Part shown: positions 46,501 through 53,956 of the stretch, one piece after another
How positions within the stretch are numbered: the first letter of the stretch is position 1
How the letters are laid out: every line of letters begins with the position of its first letter
NCBI GenBank assembly: GCA_021413965.1
Contig: JAIOPI010000028.1
Location: forward strand, 62,001 to 126,000
Length of the DNA: 64,000 nucleotides
Direction: 5' to 3'
Source of the DNA: Lentisphaerota bacterium
Lineage (GTDB): Bacteria > Verrucomicrobiota > Kiritimatiellia > UBA8416 > JAIOPI01
Notes under the pieces: generated by a model
What the model saw: the letters and a program-made list of their open reading frames with translations, nothing else
Told to the model about the DNA's origin: nothing
The model's database searches: none
Made by a program: the position numbers and the translations under genes

Positions 46501-49500
46501 CACCACATCAGCGACGGGTCCGGGATCCTCCATGCCTGGCGAGCCGAACCGGTATGCGCTCGCCCGCCAGAAAGCGCCATGATTCAAGTGCGTGTCGGTC
46601 GCGTCGCTGGGGACCAGTGGCACGAGTGAGTGACCAGCCCCGTCGGCGGTCACCGGCCATTCGCGTCCGTCGCCGTAAGTCAGGCTCGCGAGGGTTGGAC
46701 CAAAGGGCGTTGCCTTGAGCCGCAAGGTCTCCCCGCTGTTGTCGAGCTGTCCCGCGTAGACACCGGCCACACTGACGTTTGCACCATAGCGGGCCGTAAA
46801 CGTGGCGAGATTGTTGACCAGCACGGCATAGCCATCGGGTGGCAGGATGATGGAGTTGGTGAAGGCAAAGGCAATCCCCTCGGTGAAAGTGACTTGACTG
46901 AGATTCAGCGGTGAAGCGCCACGGTTGTGCAGCTCCACGAACTCCGCTTCGTTGGACTGCAGCAGTCCGTCCCCGGGCGCGCCGTGGTACATGACCTCGC
47001 TGATGGCCAGCGGAAAATCTTCGGGGTCGAACGGTGCAAACGTCGGCGTGAGCGTGGCATTCCCAGTCATCGAGAAGGTTACGGGGTTGGTTGTGGACGT
47101 GGAGAGTCCCTGCCAGCCTGTAAACTGATAGCCGTCCGCCGCAATGGCCGTCGCACGCATGGCAACGCCTTGATAGTAGATGCCCTGCCATGCAAAAGGG
47201 GCACTGTTTGTCACGCCGGGCGTATGGGGATCGAGGTCTGTCGAGTTGATGCGCACATGTCCGTGAGCCGGATTGTCGACGGTCAGCGTTAGGGTAGCGT
47301 TTCCCCCGAGGCCAAAGGTTCGGCGCACATTGTCGCGCTCGAAGCTGGCGCGGTTGGCGATGTTGGCGCGCATCTGCTGGAGCCAGAAATTCCAGCGGTC
47401 GATCTGCGAACCTGAACCTTCCAGGATGGGCCACCGACTGTGCCATTCCGGTGCGAACGGCTGCAGTTCGGCCACCATGGCGTCAAAACGGGCCAACATG
47501 ACGTCCGTGCGGAACGCGGTGTTCAGGAGGTCGGCATACCGATTGATGAACGCGTTGACGAAGTCCGGATTGTCGTCGAGACGGCTGAAGATGTTGTGGT
47601 TGCGCACCTGCCCCATCATGTCCGTGGACCAGGAGTCCTGGAAACAGTGATCCATGTCGAACTGGAGCCAGCGCCAGCGCCCGTCGGGAGTGCGCGCCCG
47701 GAACTTGGCTTCATTCTGGTTGGGCCAATCCGCTTTCACGCCGAACCCGCTGTGGACCATGTAGAGAATATAGTCATCCACATCGATCCGGGTCTGGATG
47801 TAGGCATAATTCGCGGGCTGGCTCATGTCATGACTGTTGAGGAACGTGACCATCTCGTTCCAGTTCGTGCCGTCCCCCTCGTCGACATACGAGTAGTCCG
47901 TAATCGTGTCGGGGTCGAAATCACTGTAGGGACCGCTGCCATATAGGACGTCATAGCCTGGATCGTCACGGTCAACGCCATAGTAGTCTTCAAGATACTG
48001 TGAGTTCTTGTTGGCCTCGCGCAACTCCTGCACCCCCCAGTACTCTCCGTTGATGAAGACGACGCACGGCCGGTAGTTCTGGGCATCGAGGTCGGTCTGG
48101 TCCAGCAGCACGTGGGTGAACGGATCGTACAGCATGCCGCGACCCCGATAGCTCCCCCACCCGCGCAGCATGAAGCGTTTGTAGTCCTTTCCGTTGCTTG
48201 CCCGGCCCTGAGCGGTGGCAAAAATCGGATACGTCACGCTGCTCGTCCCATACTCGGACCTGCAAAAGACGCTGATGCCCTTGTGCGGGCTGGCACATGA
48301 CGTGTTGCCTTGGACGCGAATGCCCACCACGGCATTGAAGGCCACTTCACCGCCCGGTTCAAACCACTCGATATTGCAGGGTTTCTCCCAGCGTTGGTAG
48401 TAATTGCCGCTCGATGCGGTGCCGACATAGGTGTTTCCCGGTACATAGATTCCCGTTGCCGGATCAAAGAGATGCTTGCGGTCGGACGTCAGCGATATCA
48501 CCGGAAGGTGGCCGTAGCGCGCGGGCATGTTCGTATCGACGAAGTACGTGTGGGTGACGATCGGGCTGGGCAGCCGCCCCGGGGCGAACGTGCGCGCGCG
48601 CACCACCGTTCCCTTGAACACGTCACCAGCCGGGGGCGCCCAGCGCGGCATCCAACTCCACTGGCTCTGGCCTCCGCTCGGCGCGGTGGCAATCAGGGAG
48701 AACACGTTCGTCTGCCCGACCCGGCTCGTAATGGTGAGGGGGACGGAATAGACGGCAGACGATTCGGTGGGCTCATCGCCGTTGAGCGTGTAGCGGACGA
48801 GGGCACCATCCCCTGTTGCATTGAGCACAAGAGCCTGCGCGTTGGTGTAGAAGCCGGCCCGAAGTGAAAAGTCCGGCGGCGCCGCCGGTGCGGCTAAGCC
48901 CGCCGCGTTCATGGTGCCGGGTGTGGGCGTTGAGAAGTACCGCCGTGCGACGGTCCCATTGGTGGGCGCCCCAAACAGGCGTGCTTCCAGCAACATGTCG
49001 CTATCCGTTGAACTGATGTTCAGCGCCTGAATGGCGAGGACGTTCGTCCCCTGCTCAAGCGCTCCGCGGAAGGCGGTGGCGTCGAACTCGGTCCATGCAA
49101 CCGCCTCGGCGTTGGCGCGGGAGACGGTGGACGTGGAGCTCAAGGCCAGCGAGGGCGGTGCGTTGGACTCCGCAATCTTGACCCCGTTCAGGAAGGCCAC
49201 GAATCCGTCATCGAATCGAACGGCCAGCCGCAAGACATCGAAGACCTCGGCGTCGCTCTGCGTGAACCCGTAGCGCGTGCAGAACGTGGCCCGGCTGACG
49301 GACATGGTCGAATTGAGATACGGCCCGAAGTCTCCGATGGGATTCTGAAACCCGATGCCGCGCGCGACTGGAGTCCACCCGTTGTCATTGAAGCCAACGC
49401 GATCGGTCCATCCGGCGGGAATGCTCAGAAGCGGGGCGAAGGCGCGAGCCTGGGCTCCGGCGGGCACAAACCAAGTGTTCGCGTCCGGGGTGGCGCCGTA

Positions 49501-49941
49501 GGACATGCCCGAGTACTGCTGGGGGTAAGTGGGCGCATAGGCAAACTCAACGGTCGTGCCGTCGGGGCGGATAAGACCCAAGTATTCTCCGGCGCCATCG
49601 AGCTTGAAATTCGTGTGCAGCGGCTGCCCAGCCACGCGGCGGTTCTTCTCGGAGGCAAAAACCAGCAGCAGTTGACCGGGGGTGAGATTGGTGGCGGGAA
49701 AAGCCCACTTCGCCAGATTCGAGAGCTTGTCCGTTAGGTACCATCCCGCCAGGCTGACCGTGTTCGTCCCGCTGTTCTGGAGCTCAATCCAGTCCGAATT
49801 GTCACCATCTTCATCCGTAAGCGGGCCGTCGTTGATGGCCATGAACTCGCTGATCACGACGCCGGCAGGCGCGCACACCGCCATCCCCAGCGCCAAGAGG
49901 ACGCCCAGACACAAAACGGCTTGCTTGTGCGACGTGATCAC
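43558..49941 (-). CDS. giant surface protein with lamin-tail, CotH, DUF2341 and LamG-like domains
   Basis: This exported protein of about 2127 residues begins with a signal peptide (VLCLGVLLALGMAVCAPAG). In order I read: a lamin-tail domain (VVISEFMAINDG, about 30-150); a beta-sandwich region; a chitobiase-like domain (ALVRYTLNGDEPT, near 385); a CotH kinase-like region (about 470-850; IRVQGNTSCASPHKG, YRPCVVFINGEYWGVQEL, FDMDHCF); an InlB/bacterial-repeat module (about 880-970); at least three more lamin-tail domains (about 975-1400; ISEVMYHGAP, VLNELVAHTD, ISEIMAEPAD); FN3-like parts; DUF2341 (about 1690-1790); a LamG-like domain (about 1830-1980); and a calcium-type DLDGNGLPDAWE end. GTG 49941 follows GAGGGGG; GTG 49953 is possible. 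Related giants occur in Verrucomicrobiota/Kiritimatiellota. The role is unknown; adhesion or matrix work is likely. Confidence 0.85.
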   Translation of the reverse strand: MITSHKQAVLCLGVLLALGMAVCAPAGVVISEFMAINDGPLTDEDGDNSDWIELQNSGTNTVSLAGWYLTDKLSNLAKWAFPATNLTPGQLLLVFASEKNRRVAGQPLHTNFKLDGAGEYLGLIRPDGTTVEFAYAPTYPQQYSGMSYGATPDANTWFVPAGAQARAFAPLLSIPAGWTDRVGFNDNGWTPVARGIGFQNPIGDFGPYLNSTMSVSRATFCTRYGFTQSDAEVFDVLRLAVRFDDGFVAFLNGVKIAESNAPPSLALSSTSTVSRANAEAVAWTEFDATAFRGALEQGTNVLAIQALNISSTDSDMLLEARLFGAPTNGTVARRYFSTPTPGTMNAAGLAAPAAPPDFSLRAGFYTNAQALVLNATGDGALVRYTLNGDEPTESSAVYSVPLTITSRVGQTNVFSLIATAPSGGQSQWSWMPRWAPPAGDVFKGTVVRARTFAPGRLPSPIVTHTYFVDTNMPARYGHLPVISLTSDRKHLFDPATGIYVPGNTYVGTASSGNYYQRWEKPCNIEWFEPGGEVAFNAVVGIRVQGNTSCASPHKGISVFCRSEYGTSSVTYPIFATAQGRASNGKDYKRFMLRGWGSYRGRGMLYDPFTHVLLDQTDLDAQNYRPCVVFINGEYWGVQELREANKNSQYLEDYYGVDRDDPGYDVLYGSGPYSDFDPDTITDYSYVDEGDGTNWNEMVTFLNSHDMSQPANYAYIQTRIDVDDYILYMVHSGFGVKADWPNQNEAKFRARTPDGRWRWLQFDMDHCFQDSWSTDMMGQVRNHNIFSRLDDNPDFVNAFINRYADLLNTAFRTDVMLARFDAMVAELQPFAPEWHSRWPILEGSGSQIDRWNFWLQQMRANIANRASFERDNVRRTFGLGGNATLTLTVDNPAHGHVRINSTDLDPHTPGVTNSAPFAWQGIYYQGVAMRATAIAADGYQFTGWQGLSTSTTNPVTFSMTGNATLTPTFAPFDPEDFPLAISEVMYHGAPGDGLLQSNEAEFVELHNRGASPLNLSQVTFTEGIAFAFTNSIILPPDGYAVLVNNLATFTARYGANVSVAGVYAGQLDNSGETLRLKATPFGPTLASLTYGDGREWPVTADGAGHSLVPLVPSDATDTHLNHGAFWRASAYRFGSPGMEDPGPVADVVLNELVAHTDLADPTNHPGYDSNDWLELYNATGSAKSLDHWYLSDDPEDLKKWAIPGETAIGAKDWLVLDEIHDFHNPITNGFGLNKAGETVLLSYLPGTGADRVADAVTFKGQENGVALGRYPDGAPAWFPLVPTPGASNGVPITHVIISEIMAEPADDDQGATNEFIELWNPTEAPVTLVGEGGTWRLSGGVSFHFAADITLPPGGYVAVVAFDPTTDTDARQAFLTAYGLTNGQVWVVGPYEGRLSNEGERVSLERPQAPDLPGDGSSWIIVDEVLYAPFAPWPTTVAGTGRSIRRLGASSPGTAADSWIAELFPSPGKAPNKLALASPEPGSQFLVPVSTTATVAIDESQVTGTVHSVEFRLDGTTLTVDESAPFACQVDGLTQAKAYVLEAFMTDDGGTYGSTPATLYGLSLDHDGGATDITETTARLRGRLNGSGTAAATFYWGTSDGGTNAGSWDYALPLGSGIGGSFSRVLSGLTLGQTYYYRVFAANDSSSSWAPQSDTFRSSYASWTNGMRITMRDLTAGSTLSNFPVLVALSTNIPGFSYSSFASATGGDLRFTLSTNSAALAHEIEAWNVNGTSYAWVRVPELGPGPTTLYACWGNAAASLPSSATNGSVWSDGEARVLHVHGSMQDSSTNHVLAVDTGTVAVAGVVGEGRYLDGADDAIDPSLPAAWYGQNIQSLTLSMWVFPSLKQDATAFGALAGPLDSSRLAITQSGGKWKFVVRTSSAANQEHAVDTNRWQMLTLVLDHGQAWAYCNGLASASALAYTTFTPSRLPLLGTMSGQSLASYRLQGRLDEVRVASVARSPDWIRASYLTVASNAMVTAYASGFDAPAGPEDLDGNGLPDAWEITHLGTVGLPDGDPDGDGALNSVEFIAGTDPTNHSDVFRLEIGSTGSATRISFYGISAELAFGQATRFYVLESSTNLSQPSWEGIPNYTNVRGANAVVTVVTNSPPASATPQFYRGRLWVERAPD

Positions 49942-49960
49942 AATCCCCCTCACTGCCGCT

Positions 49961-49990
49961 ATTCTATCAGCATATCAAACCCAGGGGCAA
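49961..49990 (-). promoter_or_regulatory. candidate promoter for the giant LTD/CotH gene
   Basis: On the minus strand TTGCCC (49990-49985) and TAGAAT (49966-49961) are 18 bases apart, 20 bases before the GTG start. The -10 is a 5/6 match. Read by eye only. Confidence 0.4.
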
Positions 49991-50095
49991 TGAGTACCAC
50001 CCTCGACATCGCGGGACGTCGAGGCGAGCGTCGCGCTGCCGCGGGAAGGCGGTTGATCCACGGGCGGTGAGATGAATGCGGCGGCGGGGACGCGC

Positions 50096-52015
50096 TCAGA
50101 AATAGGTGTTGAGGCGCAACTGCACGTCCTGCCGGTCTTCGTCATTGCGCCGTGCCGCCGTGGCTTCGAGACTGACGCTGCGATTGGGCTTGAGTTGTAC
50201 GTCCTGGCCCCAGTTCACCTGGTAGTCCCAGAACTCGTTCCCAACCCCAAAGTAAGTGGCGCGGGCCTCAATCAGTTGCATGCAGCGCGGTCCCCAGCGC
50301 GTGACAAAGCCTGCGGCTGGACCGGTTCCTACTGCGTAATCGGCGCCGCCCAGCCCTCCGCCAGACAGGCCTCGCGCCTCGATCCATGCAAATGCGAGTC
50401 CCTTGCGCGGCGTACGGGCGCCAAGTCCCGCGGCCGTCTGCGCCTGGACCAGCACGTTGTCGGACTTGTCCTTGACGTGCGCCTGTGTCAATCCGGCACT
50501 GAATTTCCATGATCCCGGGCGAAAGAACTCGTCCCGTGGCGCAATGGACTGGACATCCACCACATCACACTGTTCGAGGACGAACTGGTCGCGCTCGGGA
50601 AAGTACCGCGCTTCTGTGTTTGCGAACTGAATTTCCGCCCCGGGGTCGTAGCCGGCGTCGTTATCGAGCAGGGCGTGATAGGCAATGCGCCCGCGCAGGG
50701 CCGAGTACGCGTCGCGTTTCTGCAAGCCCACGCCGGCCGAGAGGCGCAGCGGCGCGTGCCCCAAATCCGGCCTGGGAGGTTCCGGGACGTCGGCCAACGC
50801 ATCCGGCAGCCGCCCCAGCTTGCTGCGAACACGCAAGGTATCCATGAACCGTGGCGTGTAGGCCGCGCGCGGCAGCAATTCCTCGGTGTACAAATACTGG
50901 GTGTACGCGGAGGCCAGCTCAAGAACGGCGATCTGGTTGGTCGTGTTGGCCACCCGGTTCGTGACCTCTGCCGGCGGTGTCCGTCCTTGGGCAATGCCCC
51001 GCGCCAGCAGGCGGTCCCTCTTCTCCATTGAAGACGCCAGGTGCCGGATGCGGGAGACGGCGGAGGGGCGGTAGTACACATGGCGCACGAGCCCCGCACG
51101 TTGCACCGCCTTGACCGTATCGATGGGAATGACAAACCAATCGGTCTGCGCACTCAGGCGCAATTCCGGGCGCGCAACATCAAGGAAGTAGTACAGATTG
51201 TAGGCGCAGTTCTCATCGAAAAAATAGTATCGGCTCCAGATGTTCTGCAGTTCCCAGGCATGGCGCACCATGCGGTCGACTTCGGCCGGGGTGAACGTGA
51301 GCTCGTACTCCCAGACGTCCCGGTGACCAATGTCGCCATACTGCTCGACCTTGTCGTAATAGGGCTGGATGGCGTAGTACCCCGGATACAGTCCGGCAAT
51401 GCCAGCGAAGGCAAACAGGGGGCCAATGCTCTGGTCCGTCTTCGCGGCATAGCTCACGGCACGCGACAGCAGCCTGTTCTTGCCTTCCGAATCAAACACC
51501 AGCAGCGTATGTCCGAACATGGACGCCGGCCCGTTCATGTAGGCGGCCGGGAAGACCAGCGTAACGGATGTCGCGGCGAGGTACGTCCGGATGTCGTCAA
51601 ACCGCGTGCACGCCGGCACCGGCATGCACGAAGGATCAAAGGCGAGCTTCTGCTGAAGCCAGTCGAAGCGCGCCACGAAGCGGCAGACCGGATGCTCGAG
51701 GTCGTTGGTGGAGGCTGGGCGAAAGAAGGCGCGCAGCGTGGCGGACAGCTCGTGGCGTGGATTGGTCTTGCCGTCGCGCGCGTTGAAAAAGGCGGGATCG
51801 TCAACCAGGCTGCAATAGCCGCCCATCAGGGTCGGCTGGTAATGCAGAAGATTGAGCCAGGTCGGATCGGCGCTGAGTTCCAGTGCCTCCGCGGTGGCCA
51901 CCAGTTCATCGGCATAGGCCGGCGTGTCCTGCGCCGGTGCAACAGCCGCAGACCAGCAGGTCCAGGCCGCCAGGAAGGCCAGCCGACGCGTAATGCGAAC
52001 AGACGCAGTAGCCAT
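50096..52015 (-). CDS. DUF4105 (Lnb N-terminal periplasmic) domain protein with C-terminal beta region
   Basis: The 639-residue protein has a Sec signal peptide (LAFLAAWTCWSAAVAPAQ). The N-terminal half (about 30-330) carries the DUF4105 pattern: LPDWLNLLHY-like ADPTWLNLLHYQPTLMG, FPAAYMNGPASMFGHTLLVFD with a conserved histidine, SYAAKTDQS, YAIQPYYDKVEQY, and YYFFDENCAYNLYYFLD, where His and Cys recall the NlpC/P60-like hydrolase fold of this family. The C-terminal half is rich in beta strands and ends in an aromatic-containing strand (QLRLNTYF), suggesting an outer-membrane barrel. The ATG lies 17 bases after a strong hairpin and shows no ribosome-binding site. It follows the DUF3015 gene; this pairing is recurrent in Gram-negatives. 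The biochemical role is unknown. Confidence 0.8.
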   Translation of the reverse strand: MATASVRITRRLAFLAAWTCWSAAVAPAQDTPAYADELVATAEALELSADPTWLNLLHYQPTLMGGYCSLVDDPAFFNARDGKTNPRHELSATLRAFFRPASTNDLEHPVCRFVARFDWLQQKLAFDPSCMPVPACTRFDDIRTYLAATSVTLVFPAAYMNGPASMFGHTLLVFDSEGKNRLLSRAVSYAAKTDQSIGPLFAFAGIAGLYPGYYAIQPYYDKVEQYGDIGHRDVWEYELTFTPAEVDRMVRHAWELQNIWSRYYFFDENCAYNLYYFLDVARPELRLSAQTDWFVIPIDTVKAVQRAGLVRHVYYRPSAVSRIRHLASSMEKRDRLLARGIAQGRTPPAEVTNRVANTTNQIAVLELASAYTQYLYTEELLPRAAYTPRFMDTLRVRSKLGRLPDALADVPEPPRPDLGHAPLRLSAGVGLQKRDAYSALRGRIAYHALLDNDAGYDPGAEIQFANTEARYFPERDQFVLEQCDVVDVQSIAPRDEFFRPGSWKFSAGLTQAHVKDKSDNVLVQAQTAAGLGARTPRKGLAFAWIEARGLSGGGLGGADYAVGTGPAAGFVTRWGPRCMQLIEARATYFGVGNEFWDYQVNWGQDVQLKPNRSVSLEATAARRNDEDRQDVQLRLNTYF

Positions 52016-52032
52016 GGCGTGGTGTTAGAAAT

Positions 52033-52060
52033 GAAACAGGCCGCCGAAGCGGCCTGTTTC
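52033..52060 (-). terminator. hairpin terminator with UUCG tetraloop after the DUF3015 gene
   Basis: GAAACAGGCCGC (minus-strand reading) pairs perfectly with GCGGCCTGTTTC around a four-base loop TTCG, giving a 12-base stem, followed by the T-rich ATTTCT. It lies 22 bases after the DUF3015 stop and 17 bases before the DUF4105 ATG. A weak T-run means it may only reduce, and not stop, transcription into the next gene. Confidence 0.75.
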
Positions 52061-52082
52061 CAGAAACGAATGCCATTCGCGC

Positions 52083-52547
52083 TTAGCCGTTGATGACGCG
52101 GTCAAGGTTCTGCACGACTTCCGACGCCGTCACGTTGCTTGTCGGAAAGATCGCGTCGAAATTCGTCTGCAACGTCGCGCCAAAGCCCGTACGTGCGGAC
52201 GCCGGCACTTCGAGCAGGTCCGCCAACGCGTTCAGGGACTCACCCCGGCCACCGGCAATATCGAGGATCAGCTGATCCATGTTGTCCGCGACGTACTTCT
52301 GTACACGCGTGTTCGAGGCGATGCCGGCGTGAGGTTCGCACTCCAGCGTGCCCGAAGAAATGCCGAACGTCTGGTTGCCACAAATACCGTTCAGGAAGGT
52401 CGCGGCAACCTGCGACAGCACCGTCGGTTCCTGATCCCCGAGAGCCATCGTGCCAAGTCCACACCCGCAGTTGTCGCGAATCGTTCCCGCCGCGAAAGCG
52501 CCCGCGGCCGACAGAGCTACCGCCAGAAACAAGGCTTGCTTCTTCAC
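52083..52547 (-). CDS. DUF3015 family small exported protein
   Basis: The 154-residue protein starts at GTG 52547 behind a GGGGAGGG site and has a signal peptide (KKQALFLAVALSAAGAFA). The mature part begins DNCGCGLGTMALGD, the cysteine-rich opening of DUF3015, followed by ATFLNGICGNQTFGISSGTLEC and an alpha-helical C-terminal half with YVADNMDQLILDIAGGRGE. Four or more cysteines suggest disulfides in the periplasm. The family is often found next to DUF4105 proteins, as here, but has no known function. A longer reading of the frame (to 53162) crosses the divergent hydrolase gene and is rejected. Confidence 0.8.
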   Translation of the reverse strand: MKKQALFLAVALSAAGAFAAGTIRDNCGCGLGTMALGDQEPTVLSQVAATFLNGICGNQTFGISSGTLECEPHAGIASNTRVQKYVADNMDQLILDIAGGRGESLNALADLLEVPASARTGFGATLQTNFDAIFPTSNVTASEVVQNLDRVING

Positions 52548-52688
52548 TACACCCTCCCCATGTTTTTGTTCCGGACTTGGCGGGCGACACCATGCCGCAC
52601 CACCCCACGCCGAAACGCTGACAGGGAGCGGCACGTGATTCAAGAAGAAAGTCATTGCGCGCACCTCACGGGCAGAGTCCAATGGGGC

Positions 52689-53594
52689 ATGCGCTTGATT
52701 GGTACGGCGATGGTGGCGTGCGCCCTCTTGCTGGGAGCCGGTTGCGCCAACGGGGTCTTCTACCAGCCCAACCACAAGGTGTACCAGACCCCGGCGAGTC
52801 GTGGCCTGGCGTACGAGGCCGTCACGTTCACCAGCGCTGACGGCACACCGCTCTCGGGGTGGTTCATTCCCGCGGTCGGGCCACCCATCGGGACCGTCAT
52901 CCATTTTCATGGCAATGCCCAGAACATGACCGCCCATTTCTCCTTCGTCGGCTGGCTCCCGGCGGCAGGTTTCAATGTGTTTGTCTTTGATTATCGAGGC
53001 TACGGCCAGTCCGGCGGCAAGCCGGAGCGGCGGGGTGTGTATGCCGATGGGGTGGCGGCCATTCGCTATGTTGCCGGCCGGCCGGATGTCGACCCCCAGC
53101 GATTGGTCGTGTTTGCCCAGAGCCTCGGCGGCGCCAATGCCATTGCCGTCCTGGCCCGCCATCCGTTTCCCGGCGTGCGCGCTGCGGCGATTGAGTCCAG
53201 CTTCTCCTCATACCGGGGGATTGCACGCGACAAGATTGCGCTGATACCCGTGTTGAGCTGGGTGCGCTGGCCCCTCTCGTTCCTCGTGGTCGGCAATGCC
53301 TACAGCCCGGACGCGCTGGTCGACCGGCTCCCCCCCATTCCCCTGCTCTTCATTCACGGAACGGATGACGTGGTAGTGCCGTACCGCCACTCCGAGATTC
53401 TCTTCGCGCGCGCGCACGAACCGAAAACGCTGTGGACCGTCGAGCACGGTCGGCACACGGAGGCATTCATGCGCTTTGGCTCGCGTTATCGCGAACCCCT
53501 GGTGGCGTTCTTCGCACAGGCGCTGGCCGGCTCGACCAACGCACCCGCGGTTGCACCCGCCGTGCCGCCACAGCCGGGCCCCGCCGGGTCTTGA
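52689..53594 (+). CDS. alpha/beta-hydrolase lipoprotein
   Basis: The 301-residue protein starts MRLIGTAMVACALLLGAGCA, a classic lipoprotein signal with lipobox GAGC, so it is probably membrane-anchored on the outside. The alpha/beta-hydrolase core follows: oxyanion region IHFHGNAQNM, the nucleophile elbow FAQSLGGANA with Ser, the acid in HGTDDVVVPY and the base in EHGRHTEAF, all in order. The group resembles BEM46/YfhR-type serine hydrolases. A GTG at 52635 with a better GGGAG site would give an 18-residue longer, acidic N-terminus; I prefer ATG 52689 because it begins exactly with the signal peptide. The tail is Pro/Ala-rich. Substrate unknown; an esterase is likely. Confidence 0.85.
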   Translation: MRLIGTAMVACALLLGAGCANGVFYQPNHKVYQTPASRGLAYEAVTFTSADGTPLSGWFIPAVGPPIGTVIHFHGNAQNMTAHFSFVGWLPAAGFNVFVFDYRGYGQSGGKPERRGVYADGVAAIRYVAGRPDVDPQRLVVFAQSLGGANAIAVLARHPFPGVRAAAIESSFSSYRGIARDKIALIPVLSWVRWPLSFLVVGNAYSPDALVDRLPPIPLLFIHGTDDVVVPYRHSEILFARAHEPKTLWTVEHGRHTEAFMRFGSRYREPLVAFFAQALAGSTNAPAVAPAVPPQPGPAGS

Positions 53595-53668
53595 TGCACG
53601 GACCATGGCGGGCGTTGACGGCGGTACCGTCGGCGGCATAAGCTGCGCCGTGAGATCGGGGGGAGGAT

Positions 53669-53950
53669 ATGAAACCGTTCGTCGTTGGCGACCGGGTGAT
53701 CTACAGCATGCCGAAAGTATCCCCCAATCCGGGACCGCATGCGCACGCCGTCCACCCGAGTATTCGCGGTGAGTTCTACGATTACGTCGTCGACAAATTC
53801 TGGACGGTGACAGGGACGCCATCGGCCGGGCAGATTCAGATCACGACGCGCCGCGGAAAGACGCGCACGCTGCGGACCGATGACCCGCGTTTGCGGCGCG
53901 CCTCCTGGCTCCAACGCCTCCTCTACCGCCGCCGGTTTCCCGCCGTGTAG
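53669..53950 (+). CDS. small basic protein of unknown function
   Basis: The 93-residue protein starts at ATG 53669 right after a strong GGGGGAGG site. It begins FVVGDRVIYSMPKVSPNPGP, has FWTVTGTPSAGQIQITTRRGKTRTLRTDDPRLRRASW and ends in a very basic YRRR stretch. The pattern of GD.V.Y near the N-terminus, a beta-rich middle and TRRGKTR suggests a small SH3-like barrel that could bind nucleic acid; this is only a shape guess. I do not recognise the family. It is convergent with the HD-CHAD gene, whose stop lies six bases away. Confidence 0.6.
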   Translation: MKPFVVGDRVIYSMPKVSPNPGPHAHAVHPSIRGEFYDYVVDKFWTVTGTPSAGQIQITTRRGKTRTLRTDDPRLRRASWLQRLLYRRRFPAV

Positions 53951-53956
53951 CCGCGG

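Noticed and set aside
52083-53162. DUF3015 protein with a long N-terminal extension
   Set aside because: The extension runs antisense through the hydrolase gene; a GTG with a ribosome site starts directly at the signal peptide.
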